Source: Pararhizobium polonicum (GTDB taxonomy: Bacteria; Pseudomonadota; Alphaproteobacteria; Rhizobiales; Rhizobiaceae). From it: 64,000 bases of DNA. Within the stretch, counting starts at the first letter, position 1; each line of letters begins with the position of its first letter. The stretch lies in assembly GCF_001687365.1 (NCBI RefSeq), contig NZ_LGLV01000004.1:496001-560000 (forward strand), in the 5' to 3' direction. The position numbers were made by a program, and so were the translations under genes. Under the pieces are notes generated by a model, which did not search any database, was not told the origin of the DNA, and saw only the letters and a program-made list of their open reading frames with translations. Below, one piece after another: positions 25,648 to 35,532 of this stretch.

Positions 25648-26070
25648 TCAGTGCGCGTGATGCATGCACTCGGCATGATCGGCAAGCACCTCGATGACCC
25701 GGCATTGATCGACCCGGCCATGGCCGCAGCCTTCGACCATCATCTCCAGCTCCGCCTTGAGCGCCGTCAGGCTGCGGATGCGCTGCTCGACGTCAGCGAG
25801 CCGCGCCTTGGCAATGGCATCGGCGGAGGCGCAAGGCTGCAGGGGATTGTCCTGCAGGCTGAGCAGCGTACGGATCGCCTCGACCTCGAAGCCGAGTTCG
25901 CGGGCGTGGCGGATGAAGGTCAGGCGGCTGAGGTCCGATGGCTCATAGGCGCGCTGATTGCCTTCACTGCGGCTGGGCGCCCGCAGCAGGCCGATGCCTT
26001 CATAATAGCGGATCGTCGGCACCTTGACGCCGCTTTGGCGGGCCGCCTCGCCGATGGTAATCTTTTTCAT
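25648..26070 (-). CDS. MerR-family metal-responsive regulator (CadR/ZntR/PbrR type)
   Basis: A 140-residue MerR protein that would twist an over-spaced promoter to activate it when metal binds. The winged helix starts MKKITIGEAARQSGVKVPTI and RYYEGIGLL; a long dimerisation helix follows. Metal-binding candidates are Cys in LQPCASAD, Cys-Gly-His and Cys in EGCGHGRVDQCRV, and the Cys/His-rich tail AECMHHAH. This pattern suits the Cd/Pb/Zn group rather than CueR, which ends in a CxxC-type loop. The start at 26070 has GAGG 8 nt upstream. It is divergent from the metal ATPase and shares an 85-bp promoter region with it. Confidence 0.9.
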   Translation of the reverse strand: MKKITIGEAARQSGVKVPTIRYYEGIGLLRAPSRSEGNQRAYEPSDLSRLTFIRHARELGFEVEAIRTLLSLQDNPLQPCASADAIAKARLADVEQRIRSLTALKAELEMMVEGCGHGRVDQCRVIEVLADHAECMHHAH

Positions 26071-26081
26071 GAATTTTCCTC

Positions 26082-26112
26082 TTGCACCTCTAGTCGCTAG
26101 AGGATGTAGGAA
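26082..26112 (+). promoter_or_regulatory. MerR-type promoter/operator for the metal ATPase
   Basis: TTGCAC (-35, 26082-26087) and TAGGAA (-10, 26107-26112) are separated by 19 bp, the long spacer typical of MerR-activated promoters. The spacer region contains the perfect dyad CCTCTAG-TCG-CTAGAGG (26087-26103). The -10 lies about 45 bp before the ATPase start. Confidence 0.8.
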
Positions 26113-26155
26113 AGATGCTTCAGTTTGACAAGCAAGCGCACACAGGAAGCGGATC

Positions 26156-28426
26156 ATGACAGAGGCGATACAGACACGGTACCGGGTGGAAGGCATGGAT
26201 TGCGCCTCCTGCGCGGCAAAGATCGACACGGCCGTCCGGCGCATGCCGGGTGTCAGCGACGTTTCGGTCTCGGTGACCGCCGGCACCATGACCGTCAATC
26301 ATGACGATGCGAGCGACCTTGCCGCCATTGCAAAGAAGGTAACCGGCCTTGGCTATTCGGTCTCGCAGCTGGCGGGCAAGGCGGCGACGACGGCTGTCGA
26401 AGACACGCATGCGGGATGCGGCCATGATCACGGCACGGACGGCCACGCGCATGCGGATCACGATCATGCCCGCCATGACCACGCTGGACATGACCACGCC
26501 AAGCAGGCCGGGGCGGCCGAAATCGAAGGTTTTCACGGACACGACCATGGCCCGGCGACCGGCCCCTGGTGGGCGAGCAAAAAGGGCAAGCTGACGATCC
26601 TGTCGGGTGCGGCGCTTGTCGTCGCCTATGCGATCGGTCATCTCGTGCCTTCGATCGCGTCTTACATCTTCGTTGCCGCGATGCTGATCGGGCTCATCCC
26701 GATCGCGCGCCGGGCGATCATGGCCGCCATGGCGGGCACGCCGTTTTCGATCGAGATGCTGATGACCATCGCGGCCGTCGGCGCCGTCATCATCGATGCC
26801 GGCGAAGAGGCCGCCGCCGTGGTTTTCCTTTTCCTGGTCGGCGAGCTTCTCGAGGGTGTGGCGGCGGGCAAGGCGCGTCAAAGCATCCAGTCGCTAACGG
26901 CGCTGGTGCCGAAGGAGGCGCTGCTTGAGGTCGATGGGCAGACACGTTCGGTTCCGGCCGAAAGCCTTGCCGTTGGCGCGGTTATCCTGGTTCGCCCCGG
27001 CGACCGGGTCTCCGCAGATGGCGTGATCCTGTCGGGTGAAAGCGCCATCGACGAAGCGCCGGTGACGGGCGAAAGCACGCCGGTGCGCAAGGGCGTCGAC
27101 GACAAGGTCTTTGCCGGCACGATCAATGGCGATGCCGCCTTGCGGGTCCGGGTCACGGCGGCCGCCGCCGACAACACCATTGCCCGCGTCGTCAAGCTGG
27201 TCGAGGAAGCGCAGGAATCCAAGGCGCCGACCGAGCGTTTCATCGACCGGTTCTCGCGCTATTACACGCCCGGCGTCGTCATCGTCGGTGCGCTGGTTGC
27301 GATTATTCCGCCGCTGTTTCTGGGCGGCGCGTGGAGTGAGTGGGTCTACAAGGGGCTTGCCATTCTCTTGATCGGCTGCCCCTGCGCGCTGGTGATCTCG
27401 ACGCCGGCGGCGATTGCCGCCTCGCTTTCGGCAGGAGCGCGGCGCGGTCTGCTGCTCAAGGGCGGCGCCGTGCTGGAAACGCTCGGTACGATCACCGCGG
27501 TGGCGCTGGACAAGACCGGCACGCTGACCGAGGGCAAACCCAAGGTCACCGACATCATCAGCTTCGGCCATTCTGAAACCGAGGTCCTGACTTTTGCGGC
27601 GGCGCTCGAAACCGGATCGAGCCATCCGCTGGCCAAGGCGATCCTCGACCGGGCCGCCACCGACAAGATAACCATTCCCTCCGTATCCGATGCCAAGGCG
27701 CTGGGCGGCAAGGGCGTAACGGCGACCGTGGACGGCAAGGCGGTCTTCCTCGGATCGCCACAGGCGGCCGGCGATCGTGTGGCGCTGTCGGCCGAGCAGG
27801 CGGCACAGATCACCGCGCTGAATGACGAGGGCAAGACGGTGTCCGTGCTGATCATCGGCGAGACACTGGCGGGCGCCATCGCCATGCGCGACGAGCCGCG
27901 TGCGGATGCGAAATCCGGACTGAAGGCGCTGACGGATGCTGGCGTAAAGATCGTCATGCTGACCGGCGACAACAAGCGGACCGCAACGGCGATCGGCAAG
28001 CAGCTGGGCATCGAGGTTCGCGCCGAACTGATGCCGGAAGACAAGCAGCGGATCGTTGGCGAACTGAAGCAGCAGGGTTTTGTCGTCGCCAAGGTCGGTG
28101 ACGGGATCAACGACGCGCCAGCACTGGCGGCGGCCGATATCGGCATTGCCATGGGCGGCGGCACCGATGTGGCACTGGAGACCGCGGACGCCGCCGTGCT
28201 TCACGGCCGGGTCGGCGATGTCGCTCAGATGATCGACCTGTCGAAGCGAACGATGGGCAATATCCGCCAGAACATCACCATTGCGCTGGGCTTGAAGGCC
28301 GTGTTCCTGGTGACGACGATTGCCGGCATTACCGGGCTCTGGCCGGCGATCCTTGCCGATACGGGTGCGACCGTGCTGGTAACGATCAATGCGCTGAGGC
28401 TGCTGGCGCCAGTGCGGAACGCTTGA
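26156..28426 (+). CDS. zntA: P1B-type heavy-metal (Zn/Cd/Pb) translocating ATPase
   Basis: An inner-membrane efflux pump of 756 residues. Domains in order: an N-terminal HMA with GMDCASC (~13-19); a His/Asp-rich linker (~85-135) with repeated HDH and HADHDHAR blocks; the first membrane helices; the actuator with TGES; the CPC ion motif in LLIGCPCALVISTPAA; the phosphorylation site LDKTGTLTEG; TGDN in VMLTGDNKRTA; and VGDGINDAPAL. The last membrane helix carries DTGATVLVTINALRLL, which matches the P1B-2 (ZntA) signature and argues against copper. The divergent MerR gene and the 19-bp-spacer promoter support metal-induced expression. Confidence 0.95.
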   Translation: MTEAIQTRYRVEGMDCASCAAKIDTAVRRMPGVSDVSVSVTAGTMTVNHDDASDLAAIAKKVTGLGYSVSQLAGKAATTAVEDTHAGCGHDHGTDGHAHADHDHARHDHAGHDHAKQAGAAEIEGFHGHDHGPATGPWWASKKGKLTILSGAALVVAYAIGHLVPSIASYIFVAAMLIGLIPIARRAIMAAMAGTPFSIEMLMTIAAVGAVIIDAGEEAAAVVFLFLVGELLEGVAAGKARQSIQSLTALVPKEALLEVDGQTRSVPAESLAVGAVILVRPGDRVSADGVILSGESAIDEAPVTGESTPVRKGVDDKVFAGTINGDAALRVRVTAAAADNTIARVVKLVEEAQESKAPTERFIDRFSRYYTPGVVIVGALVAIIPPLFLGGAWSEWVYKGLAILLIGCPCALVISTPAAIAASLSAGARRGLLLKGGAVLETLGTITAVALDKTGTLTEGKPKVTDIISFGHSETEVLTFAAALETGSSHPLAKAILDRAATDKITIPSVSDAKALGGKGVTATVDGKAVFLGSPQAAGDRVALSAEQAAQITALNDEGKTVSVLIIGETLAGAIAMRDEPRADAKSGLKALTDAGVKIVMLTGDNKRTATAIGKQLGIEVRAELMPEDKQRIVGELKQQGFVVAKVGDGINDAPALAAADIGIAMGGGTDVALETADAAVLHGRVGDVAQMIDLSKRTMGNIRQNITIALGLKAVFLVTTIAGITGLWPAILADTGATVLVTINALRLLAPVRNA

Positions 28427-28458
28427 GTTGTTTTGGGGTGGCGGGTGCTCATCGCCAC

Positions 28459-28577
28459 GCCCCTCATCCGCCCCCCTTCCAACAATGAGTGGCGGGCACC
28501 TTCTCCCCGTCATGACGGGGAGAAAGACCAAGCCGCATACTCCTGTCGTCCCCTCTCCCGCGAGCGGGGAGGCGGAT
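28459..28577. repeat. Palindromic intergenic repeat between zntA and the deaminase gene
   Basis: It holds a perfect 24-nt palindrome at 28501-28524 (half-site TTCTCCCCGTCA) and a second hairpin CCTCTCCCGC/GCGGGGAGG at ~28552-28572, framed by ATCCGCC (28466-28472) and GGCGGAT (28571-28577). The right end overlaps the stop codon of the deaminase gene. The half-site is of a type I recall as frequent in Sinorhizobium and Rhizobium intergenic DNA. It may also act as a transcription stop for both converging genes. Confidence 0.75.
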
Positions 28578-29044
28578 TACCCCTCCTGCATCTCCCGCCA
28601 TAGATCATAAAGATCGGCCTCGCCCTGCGGCCGCACCGGATGGTAGGCAAAACTCATCTGCTGTTTGGCCAAGGGTTTTCTGAGGTCGTCATAGAGCACA
28701 GCCGAAGTCAGCCCGTAAGGTGCACCGTCCTCGTTGGAATAGGCGTAGAAAATATCGGTGATGCCGGCAAGACGCATGGCGGCGAGGCACATCGGGCATG
28801 GGTGGCCGCTGGCGTACATGGTGGCGCCCTTCAGGATGGGCGAATGGCGCTTGATGGCCGCCGCGCGCACGGCGAGAATTTCGGCATGGGACGTCGGGTC
28901 ATGCGTTTCCACCACACCGTTGACGCCGTGGGCGACGACCTCGCCATCCATGACCAACACGGCACCGAACGGGCGTCCGCCTCTGCGGACATTCTCGCGG
29001 GCAAGCGCGATGGCCTCGGTCATGAAGCGATCTGCGTCCGACAT
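28577..29044 (-). CDS. Nucleoside/guanine deaminase-like protein (CDA fold)
   Basis: A 155-residue zinc deaminase of the cytidine-deaminase-like fold. The catalytic zinc motifs are SHAEILAVRAAA (His ligand and general-base Glu) and SGHPCPMCLAAMRLAG (two Cys ligands). The C-terminal part (YAYSNEDGAPYGLTSAVLYD) resembles the guanine deaminase GuaD group of about 155 residues more than the tRNA deaminase TadA, so guanine to xanthine is the likely reaction; this remains inference. The start at 29044 has GGAGGGAG upstream. It lies 79 bp after macB on the same strand and may be cotranscribed. Confidence 0.85.
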   Translation of the reverse strand: MSDADRFMTEAIALARENVRRGGRPFGAVLVMDGEVVAHGVNGVVETHDPTSHAEILAVRAAAIKRHSPILKGATMYASGHPCPMCLAAMRLAGITDIFYAYSNEDGAPYGLTSAVLYDDLRKPLAKQQMSFAYHPVRPQGEADLYDLWREMQEG

Positions 29045-29123
29045 TGGGCTCCCTCCTGTTTCGCTTGCACCAGTGGAAACGATCAGAAGACGGGCGTCAA
29101 CCGGGAGGGAGCTGGACCAGTGA

Positions 29124-31070
29124 TCAGGTCGAGGCCAGCGCCACGGCGGGCTGCAGGCGCGAGGCGTTGTAGGCCGGCAGATAACCGAAGACGAGGCCGG
29201 TGAGGAAGGCGCTGCCGAAGGCAAGGATGACCGGCCCCGGCGCAAAGCTGACGGCGATGCCGAAGGCCTGCGCCACCGCGCCGATACTCAAGCCCAATCC
29301 CACGCCGATCAGGCCACCGAGGGCGGAGACGACCAGCGCCTCGACGATGAACTGCGTGAGGATATCGCGGCCGCGCGCGCCCGTTGCCATGCGGATGCCG
29401 ATCTCGCGGGTGCGCTCGGTGACGGAGACCAGCATGATGTTCATCACGCCGATACCGCCGACCAGCAGCGAGATCGCCGCGATGGAGCCGAGGAATATCT
29501 TCAGGATGTTGGAGGTTTCGGTAAACGCCTCGCGGATCGCCGCGAGATTGGTGATCTGCGTATCCTGCCGCTTGTGGCGCTCGTCGAGCAGAGCCTGAAT
29601 CTGATCCTGCGTCACGTTGATGGCGCTGTCGTCTTTCACCTGCACGGTGATCGAACGGACGTTGCGCGCGCCGAACAGGCGCAGATTGCCGGTCGAGAGC
29701 GGCACCAGAACCGTGTCGTCCTGGTCGTTGCCGCCGGCGGTTGCCCCCTTTTTCGACATGATGCCGATCACCTGGAAGGGGATGTTCTTGATGAGGATAT
29801 ACTGGCCGAGCGGATCGGCACCGTCGGGAAACAGCGTGTCGGCAACCGTCCGCCCCAGAACGGCGACGGTCGAATAGGCATCCATGTCCGATTTTTCGAG
29901 AAAGGCGCCATCCTCCACCGCCCACGACTTGGCCTCGGGGAACTGCGGCACCGTGCCGTTGACGGTGGTCTGCGTATCGAGATTGCCGACGCGCACGGTG
30001 AGAGAACTCGACATTTCCGGCACGGCAAAGCTGATGTTTGGCAGGTTGAGAATGGCGTCGGCATCGGACGGGATCAGCGAGACGATGCTGCCCCCCTCAC
30101 CGCCGCGGAAATTGGCCATGTTGGGCCGCACCACAAGAAGATTGGACCCCATGGCCGCGATGCGGCTCAAGACGGAATCCTGCGCGCCCGTGCCGATCGC
30201 CAGCATGGCGACGACGGAGCTGACGCCGATGACGATGCCGAGCAGCGTCAGGATGGTGCGGAACAGATTGGCTCTGAGCGCGCGCAACGACATGCGCACG
30301 GCCTCCGCCACATCGGTAACGATGGCGGCCTTGCCGGCGGCGCGTGCCGCAAGCGTCGGCTTGCTGCGGCCGATCCGCCGGATATTGCCCGGGATGCGGT
30401 CGGCGACGATCAGGCCGTCGCTGATCTCAATGACGCGGTCGGCGGATTCGGCCAGTTCCGGCGCATGGGTGATGATGATGACCGTATGGCCCTCATCGTT
30501 CATCTGGCGCAGCGTCGCCATCACCTCCTTGCCGCTCTGGCTGTCGAGCGCACCGGTCGGCTCGTCGGCGAGGATGATCTGGCCGCCGTTCATCAAGGCG
30601 CGGGCGATCGAGACACGCTGCTGCTGGCCGCCGGACAGCTGGTTGGGCAGATGATCCAGGCGGTCGCCAAGCCGCAGCGAGCGCAGCAGGGTTTCCGCCC
30701 GTTCGCGCCGGTCCCGCGCCGGCATGCCGGCATAGATGGCGGGGATCTCGACGTTTTCCTGCGCGGTCGCGGTCGGCACCAGATTGTAGCTCTGAAAGAC
30801 GAAGCCGAACATCTGCCGGCGGCGCGATGCCAGTTCGTCGGCGTTCAGACCCGATACGTCCTCGCCTTCGAGCAGATAGCGGCCGCCGGTCGGCGTATCG
30901 AGGCAGCCGAGGATGTTCATCAGCGTCGACTTGCCCGAGCCGGACGCACCGACGATGGCGACGAACTCGCCCGGCTGGATATCCAGGGAGACGCCGCGCA
31001 ACACCTCGACGGCCACGTCGCCGTTGACGAAGGTCTTGCGGATATTCTGGAGCGAGATGAGCGCGGTCAT
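29124..31070 (-). CDS. macB: MacB-family ABC transporter (ATPase-permease fusion)
   Basis: A 648-residue inner-membrane protein of the MacB family, which works with a periplasmic adaptor and an outer-membrane channel to expel macrolides, peptides or other cell-envelope substrates. The N-terminal ATPase has Walker [16 protein letters not shown], signature [17 protein letters not shown] and Walker [14 protein letters not shown] first membrane helix follows at ~285 ([18 protein letters not shown]), then a large periplasmic domain and three C-terminal helices including [19 protein letters not shown]. The adaptor gene lies 11 bp upstream; no TolC-like gene is in the window. Confidence 0.9.
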   Translation of the reverse strand: MTALISLQNIRKTFVNGDVAVEVLRGVSLDIQPGEFVAIVGASGSGKSTLMNILGCLDTPTGGRYLLEGEDVSGLNADELASRRRQMFGFVFQSYNLVPTATAQENVEIPAIYAGMPARDRRERAETLLRSLRLGDRLDHLPNQLSGGQQQRVSIARALMNGGQIILADEPTGALDSQSGKEVMATLRQMNDEGHTVIIITHAPELAESADRVIEISDGLIVADRIPGNIRRIGRSKPTLAARAAGKAAIVTDVAEAVRMSLRALRANLFRTILTLLGIVIGVSSVVAMLAIGTGAQDSVLSRIAAMGSNLLVVRPNMANFRGGEGGSIVSLIPSDADAILNLPNISFAVPEMSSSLTVRVGNLDTQTTVNGTVPQFPEAKSWAVEDGAFLEKSDMDAYSTVAVLGRTVADTLFPDGADPLGQYILIKNIPFQVIGIMSKKGATAGGNDQDDTVLVPLSTGNLRLFGARNVRSITVQVKDDSAINVTQDQIQALLDERHKRQDTQITNLAAIREAFTETSNILKIFLGSIAAISLLVGGIGVMNIMLVSVTERTREIGIRMATGARGRDILTQFIVEALVVSALGGLIGVGLGLSIGAVAQAFGIAVSFAPGPVILAFGSAFLTGLVFGYLPAYNASRLQPAVALAST

Positions 31071-31081
31071 GGCAAGCGCCC

Positions 31082-32335
31082 CTAGAACATCGGCGGCGGC
31101 ATGTTGCGCCGCGAATTGGAACGGCCGGAAGACGCGGCCTTGTCCGCCGAGCCCGTTCCGACCACCACGGCATCGTTCTCGTCGAGCCCCCCGGTGATCT
31201 CGACGCGAACACGGTTACGGATGCCGGTCTCGACCTTGCGGGTTTCGCGGGCGCCGGACGCGGTGACCACCGTGACTTCGCCGGACTTGCGATCGGCACC
31301 CTGGCGAACGGCGGCGACAGGGACCGTCAGCACGTTTTCGGCCGACGACTGAACGAAAAAGACCTGCGCCGTCATGTTCATCATCAACGTGCCTTCGGGA
31401 TTGGGCACGTCGAACAGCGCGTAGTAGAGGACGACGTTGTTTTCGGTCGCGGGCGTCGGCTGGATCTGGCGCAGGGTGCCGGGATAGCGCTTGCCCGGCT
31501 GCCCGAGCAGCGTGAAATAGGCATTCATCCCCACCTTCAGCTTGCCGACATCGGCTTCCGACACCTGTGCCTCGACCGTCATGGTCGAGAGGTCGCCGAT
31601 GGTGACGATGGTCGGGGCCGTCTGGTTGGCGTTGAGCGTCTGGCCTTCCTTGGCGGATGTATTGACGATGGTGCCGGTCATCGGCGCATAGATCTTGGTA
31701 TAACCGAGACTGATGCGCGCATCCTTCAGCGTCGCCTGCTGTTTGCGGATCTGGGCTTTCAGCGCATCGACATTGGCCTCGGCCGTCGCCAGCGCCGCGA
31801 TCGCCGCGTCAAGCGCCGACTGCGCCGCGCCATTGCCGGCCACGAGCGCGCGCTGGCGCGTCAGGGTGGCGGCGGACAGCACAACCTGCGCCGTCTTGTC
31901 GATCATCTGGGCCTGGAGATTGGCGATCTCGGCGTCGGCGATCTCGATCTGCGTCTCGATCGACGCGCTGTCGATCTCGGCGATCAGCTGCCCCTGCTTG
32001 ACGCTGTCGCCGATCTCGACCTTGAGGCTTTTCAGCTGGCCGGAAACCTGGGCGCCGACATCGACATCCTTGATCGGGCTCAAGAGACCCGAGGCCGTCA
32101 CGCTGTTTTCGATGTCACCGCGAACCGGCGTTTCGGTCACGACGGCGTCGGTGGTGCTCTGCTTTCCGTAGGTCGACCAGCCGTACCAGCCGGCGGCGGC
32201 AACCAGAACCAGGGCAGACAGGATCAGCCATCGCCTTCCCGACCGGGTCCGCTTTTTCGGCAGCGGTGCGGGCTGGACGACGGGTGTCTCAGCCGCTTCG
32301 ATCGCGGGTGGCATTTTTCGGGTGGCATCCGCCAT
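31082..32335 (-). CDS. macA: MacA-like periplasmic adaptor (membrane fusion protein)
   Basis: A 417-residue HlyD/MacA-type adaptor. It has an N-terminal cytoplasmic stretch, one membrane anchor (~39-56, [18 protein letters not shown]), a biotinyl-lipoyl half motif [19 protein letters not shown], a coiled-coil hairpin (~110-205, rich in Ala and Gln with [15 protein letters not shown]), and beta-barrel domains with [20 protein letters not shown]. It would bridge the MacB pump and an outer-membrane channel. The stop lies 11 bp before macB, so they form an operon. The specific substrate is unknown; macrolide efflux is only the family's best-known case. Confidence 0.9.
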   Translation of the reverse strand: MADATRKMPPAIEAAETPVVQPAPLPKKRTRSGRRWLILSALVLVAAAGWYGWSTYGKQSTTDAVVTETPVRGDIENSVTASGLLSPIKDVDVGAQVSGQLKSLKVEIGDSVKQGQLIAEIDSASIETQIEIADAEIANLQAQMIDKTAQVVLSAATLTRQRALVAGNGAAQSALDAAIAALATAEANVDALKAQIRKQQATLKDARISLGYTKIYAPMTGTIVNTSAKEGQTLNANQTAPTIVTIGDLSTMTVEAQVSEADVGKLKVGMNAYFTLLGQPGKRYPGTLRQIQPTPATENNVVLYYALFDVPNPEGTLMMNMTAQVFFVQSSAENVLTVPVAAVRQGADRKSGEVTVVTASGARETRKVETGIRNRVRVEITGGLDENDAVVVGTGSADKAASSGRSNSRRNMPPPMF

Positions 32336-32553
32336 TCAAACATCTCTCAAATCGATTTGGGCATACAGTCATGCAATTTCCGTATTCAACTAGGCGGAGA
32401 CTACGCCTTATTGAAGTCCAATGGCATGAAATGTTTGTAATGTTTCCCGCTTTTGGTTTCGCAGTGTTTCCATGGACCAGCGATACCGGCAGCGAAAAGG
32501 CCGGTGGGAAACCCGCCGGCCTTCGCCAAGGACTGCGCTGCCGGGGAGGCCGA

Positions 32554-32817
32554 TCAGCTGCAGACCCTGATCCGCTTGACGACCAGATTGCCGTAATAAT
32601 CGTATTGGCGGACCTTCTTGATCCAGCACTGGGGCTCGTAATAGCTCCGCTTGTAGTGGTGGCGTCTGTGACCATAGGAGTGATCGACAGTATCGTAGCC
32701 GCCGCCGTAATAGCCATCATTGTAGCCGCCGCCATAATAACCGCCGGCTTCGGACGGGGCTGCGAAAGAAAGAGCCGCACCAGCGGCAACAATGGAGGCG
32801 ATAATCAGTTTGCGCAT
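32554..32817 (-). CDS. Small secreted Gly/Tyr-rich protein
   Basis: An 87-residue protein with a clear signal peptide (MRKLIIASIVAAGAALSFAA, then a probable cleavage after PSEA). The mature part has Gly-Tyr repeats (GGYYGGGYNDGYYGGGY), a His/Arg-rich middle (GHRRHHYKRSYYEPQ) and a C-terminal segment with two Cys (QCWIKKVRQYDYYGNLVVKR, then IRVCS). The ribosome binding site GGAG is well placed. Proteins of this layout are common and poorly characterised in rhizobia; the Cys pair may form a disulfide in the periplasm. No function can be assigned. Confidence 0.8.
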   Translation of the reverse strand: MRKLIIASIVAAGAALSFAAPSEAGGYYGGGYNDGYYGGGYDTVDHSYGHRRHHYKRSYYEPQCWIKKVRQYDYYGNLVVKRIRVCS

Positions 32818-32935
32818 GGTGGTCTCTCCTCAGATGATTGGCCGGATGAGCCCGCCTCATCCTTGAAGAGGAGAATGCCGGTGTCCCGGCAAGACCGCAG
32901 TTCCCAATGGAACAGGGTGCGGCCGGGTCCTGAAA

Positions 32936-34510
32936 TCAGGCGAGCTTCCAGGCGATGAAGACCAGCGCCAGCGCGATAACCCAGAGAGCAACGCGGCCTG
33001 AACGGCTGTGGCGGGCCTCGGAGCGGCCGATCGCCTCGGCAGTCCCGACATCGAAGCGCAGGCCGTTTTCGGCCATCGCCGTGATCTCGCGGGAAAACTT
33101 TTCCGTCTTGGCGGCGATCTCGGGCGCGGCCTCGGCAAGACGCAGGGCGGCATGAAGCCCTTCCTTCACATCCCCCAGAATGCGCTTGGGACCGAGATTG
33201 TCGCGTATCCAGGCGCCGACCACCGGCTCGGAGGCCTTCCACATGTTGAAACGCGGATTGAGCGTGCGGGCAACACCTTCGACGACGACCATGGTTTTCT
33301 GCAGCATGACCAGTTCCGGCCGCGTTTCCATGTCGAAGAGCTCGGTGACTTCGAACAGCAGCGTCAGAAGCTTGGCCATGGAGATCGTTTCGGCCGGCTG
33401 GCCGTGGATCGGCTCGCCGATGGCACGGATCGCCTGGGCGAAGCTTGCGGCGTCATGGTGACCGGGCACATAGCCCGCTTCGAAATGCACATCGGCGACG
33501 CGGCGGTAGTCACGGGTGATGAAACCATAGAGGATCTCGGCGAGGAAGCGGCGCTCCTTCTTGCCGAGACGGCCGACAATGCCGAAATCGACGGCGACGA
33601 CCATTCCTTTTGGATCAACGAAGAGATTGCCCTGATGCATATCGGCATGGAAGAAGCCGTCGCGCAGCGTGTGACGCAGGAAGGACTGGATCAGCGTATC
33701 GGCCAACGCATCGAGATCATGGCCGGCAGCGCGCAGCCCCTCGACATCCGACATCTTGGTGCCGTCGATCCACTCCATCGTCACGACGTCGCGGCCGGTG
33801 CGTTCCCAATCGACCTTCGGTACGCGGAACCCCGGATCATTCGCCGCGTTCTCGCCGAGTTCCGACAGGGCGGCGGCCTCAAGCCGCAGATCCATCTCGA
33901 TCTTGGTCGTCTGCTCCAGCGTCTTTGCCACTTCGACCGGGCGCAAGCGGCGCGAGTGCGGCAGGAAACGCTCCTGCAGCCCGGCAACGAGGAACATCGC
34001 CTCCAGATCATGAGCGAAACGCTGGCGCACGCCGGGGCGGATGACCTTGACCGCGACCTTCTCCTCGACGCCGTCGCGCAGCACGATGGCCGGGTGCACC
34101 TGGGCGATCGAGGCAGCGGCGATCGGCTCGCCGAAATGGGCGTAGAGGTCGGCGACCGGACGGCCGAGCGAACCTTCGATGGCGGCGCGGGCTTCCTCCA
34201 CCGGGAAGGTCGCCATCCGGTCCTGCAGGAAAGACAGATCCTGGGCAAACTCGGCGCCGACGACATCGGGACGGGTGGCGAGGAACTGACCGATCTTCAC
34301 ATAGGACGGACCGAGCCGTTCTATGGCCCGGGCAAGCCGGTCGCTGCGATCCTCCTTTTTCGCACGGCGGCGGGCGAACAGGCCTGCAAAGGATTGTGCC
34401 GCCCTGGGCAGCGCCGGCAGGTTTTCCGACGGCAAGGCCGAGACCACGCCTTCGCGCACCAGCACCCAGCCGATCCGGACAAGACGAAGATAGGCTGCGG
34501 GCGTGCTCAT
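32936..34510 (-). CDS. ubiB: UbiB family protein for ubiquinone biosynthesis
   Basis: A 524-residue atypical kinase/ATPase of the ABC1/ADCK/UbiB family needed for ubiquinone synthesis, though it is not itself the hydroxylase its old name implies. Hallmarks are the KxGQ motif in GPSYVKIGQFLATRPDVV (~70-87), the Ala-rich loop AAASIAQVHPA, the ATP-site Lys in EKVAVKVIRPGV, FFHADMHQGNLFVD and VAVDFGIVGRLG. A C-terminal membrane helix is visible (VALWVIALALVFIAWKLA). The gene follows ubiE on the same strand at a 62-bp distance. Confidence 0.95.
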   Translation of the reverse strand: MSTPAAYLRLVRIGWVLVREGVVSALPSENLPALPRAAQSFAGLFARRRAKKEDRSDRLARAIERLGPSYVKIGQFLATRPDVVGAEFAQDLSFLQDRMATFPVEEARAAIEGSLGRPVADLYAHFGEPIAAASIAQVHPAIVLRDGVEEKVAVKVIRPGVRQRFAHDLEAMFLVAGLQERFLPHSRRLRPVEVAKTLEQTTKIEMDLRLEAAALSELGENAANDPGFRVPKVDWERTGRDVVTMEWIDGTKMSDVEGLRAAGHDLDALADTLIQSFLRHTLRDGFFHADMHQGNLFVDPKGMVVAVDFGIVGRLGKKERRFLAEILYGFITRDYRRVADVHFEAGYVPGHHDAASFAQAIRAIGEPIHGQPAETISMAKLLTLLFEVTELFDMETRPELVMLQKTMVVVEGVARTLNPRFNMWKASEPVVGAWIRDNLGPKRILGDVKEGLHAALRLAEAAPEIAAKTEKFSREITAMAENGLRFDVGTAEAIGRSEARHSRSGRVALWVIALALVFIAWKLA

Positions 34511-34572
34511 AGCGGATTACCGCCGCGCAGGGGCAGCCCCTTGGAGCGCTTCGCGAGAATGGGCATCATGCG

Positions 34573-35349
34573 TCAGATCTTCCAGCCGGAATGCAGCGCG
34601 GCAATGCCGGCGGTGTAATTGGTAAAGGTGGCGCGCGCGAAGCCGGCCCTGGTGATCATGGCGGCGAAATCGCGCTGGTTGGGGAACTTGCGGATCGATT
34701 CGACCAGATACTGATAGGGCTCGGCATCGCCGGTGACCATTTGGCCGAATTTCGGGATCGCGTTGAACGACCAGGCGTCATAGACCTTGTCGAGCAGCGG
34801 CATCTCGACCTCGGAGAACTCCAGCACCAGCAGGCGGCCGCCGCGTTTCAGCACGCGATAGGCTTCCGAGAGCGCCACATCGATGCGCGGCACATTGCGG
34901 ATGCCAAACGCGATCGTATAGGCATCGAAGGAATTGGCCTCGAAGGGCAGTTCCTCGGCATTGGCCTCGACGAAGGTGAGATTGGGAGACAGCCCCTTTT
35001 TCTCGGCCCGCTCGGCGCCGACTGAAAGCATCGAACCATTGATGTCGAGCACGGTGGCATGCGCCATGCGGTCCGACGCCTCGACGATGCGAAAGGCAAT
35101 GTCACCGGTACCGCCGGCGACGTCGAGAACCTTGTAGTCCTCGGAGCGGCGCGGATTGAGCGCGGATATCATCGCGTCCTTCCAGGCCCGGTGCAGGCCC
35201 ATGGACATGACGTCGTTCATGATGTCGTAGCGCTTGGCAACCTTATGGAAGACGTCGTTGACGAGCGCCTGCTTCTCACCCTGGCCAACCTGACGAAAAC
35301 CGTAGGAGGTTTCCATGCCGCCATCGGCAGACGTGCGCTCACCTGTCAT
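34573..35349 (-). CDS. ubiE: Ubiquinone/menaquinone biosynthesis C-methyltransferase
   Basis: An S-adenosylmethionine-dependent methyltransferase that adds the C-methyl group to demethoxy-ubiquinol. The start at 35349 ([18 protein letters not shown]) gives 258 residues, the normal rhizobial length; the frame remains open far upstream but without family-like sequence and antisense to mutM. Motifs: the UbiE signature region [23 protein letters not shown] motif [15 protein letters not shown], and [20 protein letters not shown] with [12 protein letters not shown]. It is divergent from mutM across ~180 bp and starts the ubiE-ubiB operon. Confidence 0.96.
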   Translation of the reverse strand: MTGERTSADGGMETSYGFRQVGQGEKQALVNDVFHKVAKRYDIMNDVMSMGLHRAWKDAMISALNPRRSEDYKVLDVAGGTGDIAFRIVEASDRMAHATVLDINGSMLSVGAERAEKKGLSPNLTFVEANAEELPFEANSFDAYTIAFGIRNVPRIDVALSEAYRVLKRGGRLLVLEFSEVEMPLLDKVYDAWSFNAIPKFGQMVTGDAEPYQYLVESIRKFPNQRDFAAMITRAGFARATFTNYTAGIAALHSGWKI

Positions 35350-35532
35350 CAACAAACACTCCGTTTTATCCTGTCGCGCCGACCATAGCGAATTCGCTTC
35401 ATCCACGCTATCTCTGCGGCGGACACTCGCCTGCGGCATTCCCGCCCGCGACGAGAGCCGGCCTGCTATAGGATATGTACGTGGCGAATGGAATTGCCAA
35501 ATAGCCCCGGACGATGGGGCAAGGAGATATGA

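Noticed and set aside
25565..25705. N-terminal extension of CoaBC up to 25705
   Set aside because: The extra residues are Arg/Cys-rich and overlap the end of the MerR gene; CoaBC proteins begin with the flavoprotein strand (GKRILLIISGGIAAYK).
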